A stretch of 64,000 nucleotides of DNA from Granulicella sp. WH15 (GCF_009914315.1 NZ_CP042596.1:1922001-1986000), one strand, 5' to 3'. Counted from the first letter of the stretch, positions 46,766 through 55,895 are shown. The notes: a model not told the origin generated them from the sequence alone. A program made the numbers and translations.

Positions 46766-47821
46766 CTAACTGCGGAGCGCAAGAACGAGTGCGGTAGCAA
46801 GAATATTGGCCATCGCCACCGGCAGCAGGAACTTCCAGCCAAAGGCCATCAGCTGGTCGTAACGGAAGCGCGGCAACGTGGAGCGTACCCAGATGAACAG
46901 GAACAGGAACGCGAAGATCTTGATGACGAACCAGAAGATCGGCAGGATCGTGTCGAGGAAGCCGCCGAAGCTGGGGAAGAGGTGTCCGAAGGGGCTCGCC
47001 GCGCCGCCGAAGAAGAGCAGCGTGGCGACGCAGGAGACCGTAATCATGTTGGCGTACTCGGCCATGAAGAACATCGCGAACTTCATTGAGGAGTACTCGG
47101 TGTGGTATCCGGCGACCAGCTCGGACTCGGCCTCGGGGAGGTCGAAGGGCGAGCGGTTGGTCTCGGCGTAGGCGCTGATGAGGTAGGTCAGGAAGCCGAC
47201 GATCTGGAGGCCGCCGAGGACGTTCCACGACAACGCTCCATGCGCGGACTGGCTGTTGACGATGGTGCGCAGGTTCAGCGATCCGGCCCGCAGCACGACG
47301 CCTACCAGCGAGAGCCCAAGCGCCAACTCGTAGCTAATCATCTGCGAGGTCGCGCGTAGCGAACCCAGCAGGGCGAACTTGTTGTTGCTCGACCAGCCCG
47401 ACAGCGCGATGCCGTAGACGCCGATGGAGGTAATGCCGAGGATCACCAGCAGGCCGATGTTGACGTTGGCGATCTGGAAGAGATCGACGCCGTGGAAGGT
47501 CGTGAGCGCGCCGAACGGGACCACCGATACGGAGATGAGCGCGCAGCTCAGCGCGATGATCGGGGCGATGAGGAAGAGAGGGCGCTCGACAAGCAGAGGG
47601 GTCAGGTCTTCCTTGAGGAAGAGCTTGATGCCGTCGGCCAGAGGCTGCAACAGTCCGCCCGGGCCTACGCGCGAAGGTCCCCAGCGGTTCTGCATCCGGC
47701 CGATCACCTTGCGCTCCAGCAGCACGGTGTAGGCAACGGCCGTCAGCGTAATCACAAGCACGACAATGATCTTGAGCACGCTCAAGAGAAAAAAGGTCTG
47801 GAATTGGGTCAGGTTGCTCAC
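46766..47821 (-). CDS. nuoH: NADH-quinone oxidoreductase subunit H
   Basis: A 351-residue membrane subunit that holds the quinone entry channel. ERKVIGRMQNRWGPSRVGPGGLLQPLADGIKLFLKED is the standard TM1-TM2 loop, and ETNRSPFDLPEAESELVAGYHTEYSSMKF carries the acidic residues of the E-channel. The start is GTG at 47821. The 33 bases after nuoG are the only gap. Confidence 0.97.
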   Translation of the reverse strand: MSNLTQFQTFFLLSVLKIIVVLVITLTAVAYTVLLERKVIGRMQNRWGPSRVGPGGLLQPLADGIKLFLKEDLTPLLVERPLFLIAPIIALSCALISVSVVPFGALTTFHGVDLFQIANVNIGLLVILGITSIGVYGIALSGWSSNNKFALLGSLRATSQMISYELALGLSLVGVVLRAGSLNLRTIVNSQSAHGALSWNVLGGLQIVGFLTYLISAYAETNRSPFDLPEAESELVAGYHTEYSSMKFAMFFMAEYANMITVSCVATLLFFGGAASPFGHLFPSFGGFLDTILPIFWFVIKIFAFLFLFIWVRSTLPRFRYDQLMAFGWKFLLPVAMANILATALVLALRS

Positions 47822-47853
47822 GTCTGTTGTCTTCTTCCTGGCTTTCTTCTGGC

Positions 47854-50229
47854 CTAATCGGCGGCGGTCTGGTCGAGTATCGGCAGCTTACGCGCCTCGT
47901 TCTCTTGAAGGTCAAGGAGCATCGCCGAGTAGTGGCCGAGTGTTCCAGAGGTAAACAGGGTATCGCCCGAGGGCAGCACGAGATCGCGACGGTTGGAGAT
48001 CTGAACGGTGGTTGGCGCGGTCTCGAGGTGCTGGTCGTTGCCGCTCAGCAGTTGCAGGCGAAGGATGTTGTAGCCCGGCACCAGCCGCTGGATCTCATCG
48101 AGGATCGCGAAAGGATCGAACGGGCTGAGGCGCGGCTCCATATTGTTCGCCGTCAGCCAGACTGCATGACGATCGGCCTCGCCGGACTGTGCGCCACGGG
48201 TCTGGCCCATGTCGGCACGCAGGCCCTTGCCGAAAGGAATCAGCGTCGGGATGTGCGCGCCCATCTTGTCGGCGATGCGCACGATCATCTCGAAGTCGGT
48301 GCGGACGCCCGCACGGTCGGCGGCCTTCTTGACCAGTTGCAGATCGCCGTAGTGATTGGTCACCGAGCCGGACTTCTCATAGAGGTTCGCGGCCGGAAGA
48401 ACCACATCGGCCAGCACCGCCGTCTCGGTCATGAACATCTCCTGCACGACCAGGAAGGTGTTCGCGAGCGTGGCGGGATCGACGTCATAACGCGCCACTG
48501 GGTTCGAGCCGACGACGTAGAGTGCGGAGAGCTTGCCTGCCGCTGCGGCGTCGAAGATCCCGAGCATATCCAGGCCCGGCGTCTCCGGCGACTTGTACTC
48601 GGCGAAGACCTCGGAGCCGACCGGGGTGTAGCCCGGCAGAAGATCAGGCAGCAGACCCATATCGGCTGCGCCCTTGGAGTTGACGTAGTCGGAGAGCAGG
48701 GCAAACTTCGCGCCCGGGATGCTGAGGCCGAACTCGACCAGGTGCTTCAGATCCTGTCCGCGCAGCTCGGAGCCAATCAGGATCAGCAGGTTCTCGGTGC
48801 TCTTCAGGGTCGCGCGCAGAGTGGCCAGCGCTTCGACGTTCTCTACCGCTCCCGAACCAGCCGCATCGTCGCCCGCAAGGAAGCTCGCCAGAGGACCGTA
48901 GCCAAACGGCTGCAACTTGACGAAGGCCTTCGCCTGCCGCCGCAGCTTGATCTCTTTATCGTTCGCGATATATAGCTTTGCGCCGTTGGTCCGAACGTTG
49001 GTTCGCAGGTTCCAGGCCGTGGCCGGAGACTGGTTGGTAGGATCGCCGCCTACGATCAGTACATCCTTCGCAGTCAACGTATCGCGCAGGGAAGCCGTGC
49101 GGCCCTTCTGCCCCGACAGAGCATGCGCGAATGCCACATGATCCGCCGTGCGGTGGTGGTCGATGTTGTTGGTGCCCAGTACCGTGCGAGCAAACTTCTG
49201 CAGCAGGTAAGCCTCTTCGTTGGTCAGGCGGTTGCCGCCAATCACACCGATGGACTCGCCGCCGCGCGTCTCGCGCAGTTCCTTCAACTTCTTGGCCACA
49301 TGGTCGAACGCGGCCTCCCAGCTTACGGGCTGGAGCTTGCCGTTCGCCTGCCGAACCAGCGGCTGCGTGATGCGGTCGTCATGGTTGGCGAAGTCGAATG
49401 CGTAACGTCCTTTGTTACAAAGGAAGTCACCATTCATACCCGACTTGTCGCGGTTGTCGCCGCGCACAATCTCGGAGCCGTCACCGGTCGAGCGCACGCC
49501 CAGCGTGGTCTTGCAGCCATCGCCGCAGTGCGTGCAGACGGTGGCGACGTGGTTCATCTCCCACGGCCGCGTCTTATAGCGGTACGTGCCCGAGGTCAAC
49601 GCGCCCACCGGGCAGGCGTCGATGCACATGCCGCACTGCTCGCAGTCCACGTGAGCAAGATGATCCTCAGCTACAGATGGGGCAACATTCGGCGCGATGA
49701 TCGCGGACGATCCGCGGTTCTGGACGCCCAGCGCGAAGACGTCCATGCCCTCGCCGCACATGCGCACGCAGCGATAGCACAGGATGCAGCGCGGACGGTC
49801 GAAGTACACCACCGGCGACCACTTCTGCTCCTCGCGATGATTCTTCGGCTCGGCGTAGAACGACTCGGCCGCACCGTACTTGAAGGTCATATCCTGCAAC
49901 TCGCACTCGCCGCCCGCATCGCACACCGGGCAGTCCAGCGGATGGTTGCCCAGCAGCAGTTGCAGCGTCGCCTTGCGCGCCTGCGTGATCTCCGGCGTCT
50001 CGGTCGAGACCACCATGCCCTCTGCAATCGGCGTCGTACAGGCCGTCTGCAGCTTCGGCATCTTCTCGATCCGCACCACGCACATCCGGCAGGCAGCCTG
50101 CAGGCTCAGCCCGGGGTAGTAGCAGAACGCAGGAATGTCGATCCCCGCGGACTTGCAGGCCTCGATCAGCAGCGTCCCCGCGGGTGCGGTGACCTTCTTT
50201 CCATCAACGGTAAACGTCACGTCAGCCAT
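47854..50229 (-). CDS. nuoG: NADH-quinone oxidoreductase subunit G (iron-sulfur)
   Basis: A 791-residue peripheral-arm subunit. The N-terminal 2Fe-2S ferredoxin fold has AFCYYPGLSLQAACRMC. Next follow HPLDCPVCDAGGEC (His-Cys cluster N5), RCILCYRCVRMCGE and CEQCGMCIDACPVGAL (4Fe-4S, N4-type), then CTHCGDGC with CNKGR (the extra N7-type site). The rest is a molybdopterin-oxidoreductase-like domain without the cofactor. It accepts electrons from NuoF and relays them to NuoI. AAGGATTC precedes the ATG. Confidence 0.97.
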   Translation of the reverse strand: MADVTFTVDGKKVTAPAGTLLIEACKSAGIDIPAFCYYPGLSLQAACRMCVVRIEKMPKLQTACTTPIAEGMVVSTETPEITQARKATLQLLLGNHPLDCPVCDAGGECELQDMTFKYGAAESFYAEPKNHREEQKWSPVVYFDRPRCILCYRCVRMCGEGMDVFALGVQNRGSSAIIAPNVAPSVAEDHLAHVDCEQCGMCIDACPVGALTSGTYRYKTRPWEMNHVATVCTHCGDGCKTTLGVRSTGDGSEIVRGDNRDKSGMNGDFLCNKGRYAFDFANHDDRITQPLVRQANGKLQPVSWEAAFDHVAKKLKELRETRGGESIGVIGGNRLTNEEAYLLQKFARTVLGTNNIDHHRTADHVAFAHALSGQKGRTASLRDTLTAKDVLIVGGDPTNQSPATAWNLRTNVRTNGAKLYIANDKEIKLRRQAKAFVKLQPFGYGPLASFLAGDDAAGSGAVENVEALATLRATLKSTENLLILIGSELRGQDLKHLVEFGLSIPGAKFALLSDYVNSKGAADMGLLPDLLPGYTPVGSEVFAEYKSPETPGLDMLGIFDAAAAGKLSALYVVGSNPVARYDVDPATLANTFLVVQEMFMTETAVLADVVLPAANLYEKSGSVTNHYGDLQLVKKAADRAGVRTDFEMIVRIADKMGAHIPTLIPFGKGLRADMGQTRGAQSGEADRHAVWLTANNMEPRLSPFDPFAILDEIQRLVPGYNILRLQLLSGNDQHLETAPTTVQISNRRDLVLPSGDTLFTSGTLGHYSAMLLDLQENEARKLPILDQTAAD

Positions 50230-50258
50230 AGTGAATCCTTATCCAGCGTCCTGCATTG

Positions 50259-50384
50259 TTACCGCGCCTTCCGCAACAAAATCTGTTGATCGGCGCTTCG
50301 GTGATGCTCCCTCGACTTAACCAGCATCGCGACAAGCAGCACCGCGACCATAAACAGTGCGAGCGCCAGCCCGCGATTCGTCAA
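50259..50384 (-). CDS. Small one-helix membrane protein between nuoF and nuoG
   Basis: A 41-residue ORF, TTG at 50382-50384 to TAA at 50259-50261. Its TTG overlaps the nuoF stop (TTGA), as in translationally coupled genes. The product has a short basic-polar start (MTNRG), a hydrophobic helix of about 18 residues (LALALFMVAVLLVAMLV), then a basic tail (KSREHHRSADQQILLRKAR). It looks like a single-pass membrane peptide, N-out or N-in unknown. Without it the nuoF-nuoG gap of 151 bases would be unusual in an otherwise tightly packed operon. I know no named complex I subunit like it. Confidence 0.6.
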   Translation of the reverse strand: MTNRGLALALFMVAVLLVAMLVKSREHHRSADQQILLRKAR

Positions 50385-51706
50385 TGCGCCGCCCCAACAG
50401 GGTGATGCGCCTGTTCGGTGATGATCGGCGTTCCAGCCTTCTTGCCTTCGATGTAATCTTCAAACTCTTTGCGGAACTTCTTCACAAAGCCCAGAGTCGG
50501 CATCGCAGCCGCATCGCCAAGCGGGCAGAAGGTTCGGCCCATCATGTTTTCGGCCAGGTACTGCACGTTGTCGACGTCCTTCTTCATGCCGCCGCCCTCG
50601 TACACGCGGGTCAGGGTCTTCTTGATCCAGTCCGTTCCCTCGCGGCAGGGGATGCACCAGCCGCAGCTCTCATGCTGGTAGAACGAGATAACCCGCAGAG
50701 CGAACTCGACGATGGAGACGGTCTCATCGAGCACCACGATTCCGCCCGACCCTAGCATCGTCCCGGCCTTGCCCATCTGGTCGAAGTCCAGGCCGACGTC
50801 GATCTCATCGGGCAGCAACACCGGGCAGGACGAGCCGCCGGGCACCACGGCCTTCAGCTGTTTGCCGCCTTTGACGCCGCCCGCAACATCGTAGATTGCC
50901 TTCTTCAAGTTGTAGCCCATGGGCAGCTCGTACACGCCCGGCCGCTCCACGTGGCCGCTGATGCCGAACAGGCGCGTGCCGCCATTGCGCTCCGAACCCA
51001 GCTTCGAGTAAGCCTCTCCGCCCATCAGCAGGATGTGCGGCGCGCTGGCAATGGTCTCGGCGTTGTTGATGACCGTCGGCCCGCCATATAACCCAACCAC
51101 AGCAGGGAAGGGCGGCTTGATGCGCGGCACACCGCGCTTGCCCTCGAGCGACTCCATCAGTGCCGACTCTTCGCCGACCTCATAAGCACCCGCACCCGTC
51201 TGCGTGATGATGTCGAAGTCCACGCCCGAGCCGAAGATGTTCTTGCCCAGGAAGCCCTTCGCGTAGGCGTCAGCGACAGCCTTCTCGACGATCTTCAGCA
51301 GATAGCGATACTCGCCGCGCAGGTAGATAAAGCCGAGCTTCGAGCCAATCGCCAGCCCGGCAATCATCGTGCCTTCGATCACCGAGTGCGGGTCTTCAAG
51401 GAAGATCACGTGGTCCTTGCATGTACCGGGCTCGGACTCGTCGCCGTTCACCAGCACATACTTCGGCTTGTCGATATTCTTCGGCACAAACGACCACTTC
51501 AACCCGGTGGGGAAGCCCGCGCCGCCGCGTCCACGCAGCCCGCTCGCCTTCATCACGTTGATGATCCACTCCGGGCCTTCGGCGATGGCCTGCTGCACGG
51601 CCTTGTAGCCATCCAACTCAATGTACTTGTCGATGTTCGCCGCACCCATGCCAAACCGCCGCGACAGAACCTTTACCTCATCCGGATGCGATACGAGACG
51701 TGGCAT
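50381..51706 (-). CDS. nuoF: NADH-quinone oxidoreductase subunit F
   Basis: A 441-residue FMN- and NADH-binding subunit, the entry point of electrons. Motifs: GLRGRGGAGFPTGLKW (NADH), GDESEPGTCKDH (FMN), IYLRGEYRYLL, GAGAYEVGEESALMESLEGKRGVPRIKPPFPA, and the 4Fe-4S cluster N3 set SCGWCIPCREGT with a distant Cys in TFCPLGD. Start at ATG 51706, overlapping the nuoE TAA by one base (TAATG). Confidence 0.98.
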   Translation of the reverse strand: MPRLVSHPDEVKVLSRRFGMGAANIDKYIELDGYKAVQQAIAEGPEWIINVMKASGLRGRGGAGFPTGLKWSFVPKNIDKPKYVLVNGDESEPGTCKDHVIFLEDPHSVIEGTMIAGLAIGSKLGFIYLRGEYRYLLKIVEKAVADAYAKGFLGKNIFGSGVDFDIITQTGAGAYEVGEESALMESLEGKRGVPRIKPPFPAVVGLYGGPTVINNAETIASAPHILLMGGEAYSKLGSERNGGTRLFGISGHVERPGVYELPMGYNLKKAIYDVAGGVKGGKQLKAVVPGGSSCPVLLPDEIDVGLDFDQMGKAGTMLGSGGIVVLDETVSIVEFALRVISFYQHESCGWCIPCREGTDWIKKTLTRVYEGGGMKKDVDNVQYLAENMMGRTFCPLGDAAAMPTLGFVKKFRKEFEDYIEGKKAGTPIITEQAHHPVGAAH

Positions 51707-52215
51707 TACTTCACGTCCTTTCCGTTGCCCGCCGCATACTGCGCGAGAATGTCGTCCACCTTCACGGTCGTCAGATCGTCGTGAAAGTCGTAGTTCACCT
51801 GCATGGCCGGAGCCCAGCAGCAGGCCCCGATGCACTCGACTTCTTCGAGCGAAAAAAGACCATCTTCGGTTACTTGTTTGTGTCCAATGCCGAGCTTGGC
51901 CTTGCAGTGGTCGAGGATCTCGTACCCGCCGCGCAACATGCAACTGATGTTCGTGCATACCTGCACGTTGTACTTGCCCGCCGGCGTAGTCCGCAGCATG
52001 GAGTAGTAGCTCAGCACGTTGCGCACGTCCAGGTCGAAGAGGTCGAGCCGCTTGGCGATCTCCTGGATCGCAGCCTCGGAGACGTATCCGATCTCGTCCT
52101 GCGCGTAGAGCAGCATCGGCACCAGTGCCGAGCGCTTCACGGGGTAGATCGTGACGAGTTTATCGAAGCGGGCCGCCATCTCTGGCGAAAAAATCGTATT
52201 CGCGATTGCGCTCAT
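51706..52215 (-). CDS. nuoE: NADH-quinone oxidoreductase subunit E (2Fe-2S)
   Basis: A 169-residue thioredoxin-fold subunit. Four cluster N1a cysteines: CTNISC and CIGACCWAP. The N-terminal helical part has YAQDEIGYVSEAAIQEIAKRLDLFDLDVRNVLSYYSML. It pairs with NuoF. AGGAG lies 4 bases before its ATG. It follows the 104-residue ORF by 72 bases. Confidence 0.97.
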   Translation of the reverse strand: MSAIANTIFSPEMAARFDKLVTIYPVKRSALVPMLLYAQDEIGYVSEAAIQEIAKRLDLFDLDVRNVLSYYSMLRTTPAGKYNVQVCTNISCMLRGGYEILDHCKAKLGIGHKQVTEDGLFSLEEVECIGACCWAPAMQVNYDFHDDLTTVKVDDILAQYAAGNGKDVK

Positions 52216-52287
52216 CTTGCTCCTGCTGCCGAATCTGAATCTTTCGAGTCTTACTAATGTTTCGAGTTTGGCCTATGCGTTATAGCT

Positions 52288-52602
52288 TCAGATTACCGCA
52301 ACTACAGGGTGAGCCAGCATCTGCCGAGCCACCCTCTCTGCCGCCATGTCCATATCGTCCGTTGTGGCCCCGATCCGAACGCTTCCGTCTTCGTTGAGCG
52401 CGAACGTCATCTGCTCGCCCGCACTGCCTGTTGCCTCATCCTGCGTGAACCGTAGCCAGCGGGTATCGACCCGCAGCACAATCTCATCCTTGCCGATCTC
52501 AACCACTGCATGATGCGTGCTGTTCAAGCCATGCGCCGCAGCGTACACCCGAAGCATCGAGGCCCAGGACGTCCAAAGCTCGGTCCTGAGCCGCGCATCC
52601 AT
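52288..52602 (-). CDS. Conserved-looking 104-residue protein between nuoD and nuoE, unknown function
   Basis: A soluble protein with no recognised domain. It begins directly after the nuoD stop codon (TAG then ATG with no gap), so translation is coupled. The sequence is helix (LRTELWTSWASMLRVYAAAHGL) followed by four or five beta strands (HHAVVEIGKDEIVLRVDTRWLRFT, EQMTFALNEDGSVRIG), a layout like a small binding domain. No cysteines, so no cluster role. The place in the operon suggests an accessory or assembly role for complex I, but this is only from context. Confidence 0.72.
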   Translation of the reverse strand: MDARLRTELWTSWASMLRVYAAAHGLNSTHHAVVEIGKDEIVLRVDTRWLRFTQDEATGSAGEQMTFALNEDGSVRIGATTDDMDMAAERVARQMLAHPVVAVI

Positions 52603-53874
52603 CTATCGGTCGATCTCTCCAAGCACGATATCAATTGATCCAATCACAGCAACCACGTCCGCAATCAGCCGTCCCTTGCACATCGTCTCGAGCGCCTGCA
52701 ACGTCGCAAATCCGGGGTTCCGCATGTGTACGCGATAGGGCTTCGCCGTGCCGTCCGACACCACGTAGTAGCCCATCTCGCCGCGCGGAGCCTCGATGGC
52801 GTGGAAGACCTCGCCAGCCGGAACGCCGAAGCCCTCGGTCACGATCTTGAAGTGATGGATCAGCGACTCCATCTGGGTCTTCATCTGCTCGCGATCGGGA
52901 AGAATGATCTTCGGAGCGTCGGCCACGATGCGGCCACTCGGCATTCCGTCCAGCGCCTGCTGACAGATCTTCACCGACTCGCGCATCTCCTGCATCCGTA
53001 CTATATACCGCGCCCACACGTCGCCAACCGTCGAGGTCGGCACGTTGAACTGGAACTTCTCGTAGCCCGAGTAGGGCATATCCCGGCGCAGATCCCAGTC
53101 GATGCCCGAAGCCCGCAGCGGGGGGCCGGTGACGCCCAGAGCAATAGCATTCTCCGGCGAAAGATAGCCCACGCCCTTCAGACGGCCCATCCAGATCGGA
53201 TTGGTCTGAAGAAGACCCTCATACTCGGCGATCTTGCTGGGGAAGGTGGTCAGGAACTCCTGCACCTGTCCGTAGAAGTCCGACGGTGGCTCCAGTGCCA
53301 GCCCGCCGATGCGCATGTAGCTGGTCATCATGCGCTGGCCGGAGATGTTCTCGAAGATCCTCAGCAACTGCTCGCGCTCGCGAAAGCAGTAGAGGAAGAC
53401 GGTCAGCGCGCCCACGTCCATGGCGTGCGTTCCCAGCCATACCAGGTGCGACTGGATGCGCTGCAACTCGTTCAGCAGAACGCGCATGTACTGCGCGCGC
53501 TCCGGAATCTCGAGCCCCAGCAGCTTCTCCACCGCCAGGCAGTAGGCCGTGTTGTTCGTCATCGGACACAAGTAGTCGATGCGGTCGGTCAACGGCACCA
53601 CCTGCTGGTAGAACTTCGCCTCGCAGGTCTTCTCGATACCAGTGTGCAGGTAGCCGATATCGGGCGCGCACGAGACCACGGTCTCGCCGTCGATCTCGAT
53701 GACCAGGCGCAGAACTCCGTGTGTAGACGGGTGCTGCGGGCCCATGTTGATAATCATGGTGTGATCGGGGCCGGGCTCGCTGCTGGTGTGGCGGGCGGCA
53801 TCGGCGATGACCTGCTCGACTCCCGGGTCGATATCGCGGTTGATGTCGTACTCTGGCGGCGCTGCGGTAGCCAT
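52603..53874 (-). CDS. nuoD: NADH-quinone oxidoreductase subunit D
   Basis: A 423-residue subunit forming most of the quinone-binding pocket (the hydrogenase large-subunit relative). MGPQHPSTHGVLRLVIEIDGE with the quinone-site His, DIGYLHTGIEKT, and ERAQYMRVLLNELQRIQSHLVWLGT are all standard. ATG 53874 overlaps the nuoC TAA (TAATG); the open frame upstream lies in nuoC. An N-terminal extension of about 35 residues (EYDINRDIDPGVEQVIADAARHTSSEPG) precedes the conserved part. Confidence 0.97.
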   Translation of the reverse strand: MATAAPPEYDINRDIDPGVEQVIADAARHTSSEPGPDHTMIINMGPQHPSTHGVLRLVIEIDGETVVSCAPDIGYLHTGIEKTCEAKFYQQVVPLTDRIDYLCPMTNNTAYCLAVEKLLGLEIPERAQYMRVLLNELQRIQSHLVWLGTHAMDVGALTVFLYCFREREQLLRIFENISGQRMMTSYMRIGGLALEPPSDFYGQVQEFLTTFPSKIAEYEGLLQTNPIWMGRLKGVGYLSPENAIALGVTGPPLRASGIDWDLRRDMPYSGYEKFQFNVPTSTVGDVWARYIVRMQEMRESVKICQQALDGMPSGRIVADAPKIILPDREQMKTQMESLIHHFKIVTEGFGVPAGEVFHAIEAPRGEMGYYVVSDGTAKPYRVHMRNPGFATLQALETMCKGRLIADVVAVIGSIDIVLGEIDR

Positions 53875-54365
53875 TAGCGGTAGCCCTCCACCGGGTAGTC
53901 CTTGCGCAGCGGATGCCCCTGCCACTCTTCCGGCATCATGATCCGTCGCAGGTTGGGGTGCCCACCGAAGTGGACGCCGAAGAGGTCGAAGATCTCGCGC
54001 TCGTAGAAGTTTGCCGAGGGCCACACGGAGGTGATCGAGTCGAGCGAAGCGTCCTCCGAGCTGAGCCGTACGGCCAGCCGAACGCGCTGCTTAAACTTAT
54101 GGCTCAGGATGTGGTAGGTCACCTGGAACCTCGGCTCAGACGGATACCAGTCTACTCCGGTCACGTCTTCGAGGAAGTTGTACCCGGCGGCCTGTACCGT
54201 CTTGGCGGCGGCAATAATGGATTCGCGCGGAACGTAGATGGTCAGCTCGTCGCGGTCGAACTTGGCGTCGTTGGCGAGACCCTGAAGCGCGACGACTGCT
54301 GCATTCTCAGGGTGCGCCGCAAAGACGGCTTCGGTGCCGGTCAGGGCAGTGGCGGGATCGTACAT
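53874..54365 (-). CDS. nuoC: NADH-quinone oxidoreductase subunit C
   Basis: A 163-residue peripheral subunit (30 kDa homologue). Seen: FLEDVTGVDWYPSEPRFQVTYHILSHKF, and the signature SVWPSANFYEREIFDLFGVHFGGHPNLRRIMMPEEWQGHPLRKDYPVEGY. It starts directly after the nuoA stop codon; nuoB, which normally lies between A and C, is not there. Confidence 0.97.
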   Translation of the reverse strand: MYDPATALTGTEAVFAAHPENAAVVALQGLANDAKFDRDELTIYVPRESIIAAAKTVQAAGYNFLEDVTGVDWYPSEPRFQVTYHILSHKFKQRVRLAVRLSSEDASLDSITSVWPSANFYEREIFDLFGVHFGGHPNLRRIMMPEEWQGHPLRKDYPVEGYR

Positions 54366-54779
54366 TTAGAGGTCTCCCTTGTCGTTGGCCCAGTTCAGGA
54401 TGCCCTTCTTCCATACGTAGAAGAGGCCCACGGCGACGAAGCCGATGTAGACCAGCATCTCCCAGAAACCGAAGAGCCGCGAGCCAGTGATTGCCGGAAG
54501 CTGCCGATAGATGACCGCCCAGGGAAGCATGAAGACGGCCTCGACATCGAACAGGATGAACAGCATCGCCACCAGGTAGAAGCGCACTGAGAAGCGGCCG
54601 CGGGCGTCGCCCACCGGGTCCATGCCGCACTCGTAGGTCTCGCTCTTGGTGCGGGAGTTTTTGTGTTTACCGATGAAGAATGAGGCTCCGACCATGCCGC
54701 CGGCGACTGCCAGGGCGACCAGGATCTGGAGCACGAGAGGAAGGTATTGCCAGAGATACGGATATGTCTGCATGGCCAT
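54366..54779 (-). CDS. nuoA: NADH-quinone oxidoreductase subunit A
   Basis: A 137-residue three-helix membrane subunit. YECGMDPVGDARGRFSVRFYLVAMLFILFDVEAVFMLPWAV contains the conserved Cys loop and the E/D residues of TM2. First gene of the operon on the minus strand. A second in-frame ATG lies two codons later (54773). No clear ribosome-binding site; a promoter-like TTGACT-17-TAACGT pair lies just upstream on the minus strand and would leave a very short leader. Confidence 0.96.
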   Translation of the reverse strand: MAMQTYPYLWQYLPLVLQILVALAVAGGMVGASFFIGKHKNSRTKSETYECGMDPVGDARGRFSVRFYLVAMLFILFDVEAVFMLPWAVIYRQLPAITGSRLFGFWEMLVYIGFVAVGLFYVWKKGILNWANDKGDL

Positions 54780-54980
54780 GTTTTACGTTAGATTCAGCAT
54801 CGTCAAGAGTCAAGCAGCGGGCGGTAATGGGACGTATCGAACTGTGGATAGCAGGTGTCGGCAAGCCGCCGCGACCGCGTCTTTACTGGAGTCTCGAGAG
54901 CTTCGAGATTTCAGCGTAAAGCCGATTTCGGACCAGTTTAGGCCGGATTAGGGCTGAGGCCGCCGAGTCCCTATACTTGG

Positions 54981-55895
54981 GTGGTGGCTTCCTTGTACAT
55001 CTTTGAACTGGCCGGGTTTTTGGTGGGGCTGCTCTTCGGCAGCTTTCTGAACGTCTGTATCTCACGGGTGCCGGAGGGGCTGAGTGTGGTCTCGCCCCGA
55101 TCGCGCTGCCCTCAGTGCGGAGCAGGGATTCGGTGGTTCGATAACCTGCCGCTCGTAAGCTGGGTGCTGCTGCGGGCCCGTTGCCGCGACTGCGGAAAGG
55201 CAATCCCGTGGCGGTATCCGGCGGTGGAACTGGCGGTGGGCGTCTGGTTTGCCGTGGTCGTGCGCCAGTTGGCCGTAGCGGCTGTGACCACCCCGGGCGA
55301 GTATATCGACGTGATTGGCTTTGCCGTCCTGGGCTTCCTGTTGATCGGCCTGATCGTGATCGACTGGCAGACGCTGCGGCTACCGGATGAGTTCACTCTG
55401 CTCGGTGTGGCGATGGGGTTATTCCTGGTCTGCTCACAGGCTATCTTCCTGGGACCGGGCGAGGACCAGATCGTCCTCAACACCAGCCATCAGCTCAGGC
55501 TCTCCAGCCCCGGCAGCTTCGCGGCGCGCGGGAACGTCTTCCTGACCGGGCCGGAGGCGCTGATCTTCGGACGGATAGCGGCGGTAGTGGGTGCGGCACT
55601 GCTCCTGCTGATGGTGCGGTGGATCTATCGGGCTCTGCGCAAGCAGGACGGGCTGGGGCTGGGCGACGTGAAGATGCTGGCGATGATCGCGGCGTTTCTG
55701 GGCTTCTGGCCGACAATGGTGGCCCTATTCGTCGGGGTGCTGTGTGCCGCTCTATACGGAACGGTGTTGATGCTGCGCGGCCGGGCACATGGGCTGACGA
55801 AGCTGCCGCTGGGAAGCTTTCTGGGGATCGGCGGGCTGGTCGCGGCGCTCTGGGGTGATCGCGTGGTGGAGTGGTATCGAGGCCTGCTGGGGTAA
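54981..55895 (+). CDS. Type 4 prepilin peptidase/N-methylase
   Basis: A 304-residue inner-membrane aspartyl protease that cleaves and methylates type IV pilin-like leaders. N-terminal domain: GFLVGLLFGSFLNVCISRVP and two zinc Cys pairs (CPQCGAGI, CRDCGKAIPWRYPAVEL). Catalytic aspartates sit in IVIDWQTLRLPDE and LGLGDVKMLAMIAAFLG. About eight membrane segments. There is a 60-residue insert (residues about 155-210, EDQIVLNTSHQLRLSSPG) between the two active-site parts. It starts with GTG at 54981 (or GTG 54984). No pilus genes nearby. Confidence 0.93.
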   Translation: MVASLYIFELAGFLVGLLFGSFLNVCISRVPEGLSVVSPRSRCPQCGAGIRWFDNLPLVSWVLLRARCRDCGKAIPWRYPAVELAVGVWFAVVVRQLAVAAVTTPGEYIDVIGFAVLGFLLIGLIVIDWQTLRLPDEFTLLGVAMGLFLVCSQAIFLGPGEDQIVLNTSHQLRLSSPGSFAARGNVFLTGPEALIFGRIAAVVGAALLLLMVRWIYRALRKQDGLGLGDVKMLAMIAAFLGFWPTMVALFVGVLCAALYGTVLMLRGRAHGLTKLPLGSFLGIGGLVAALWGDRVVEWYRGLLG

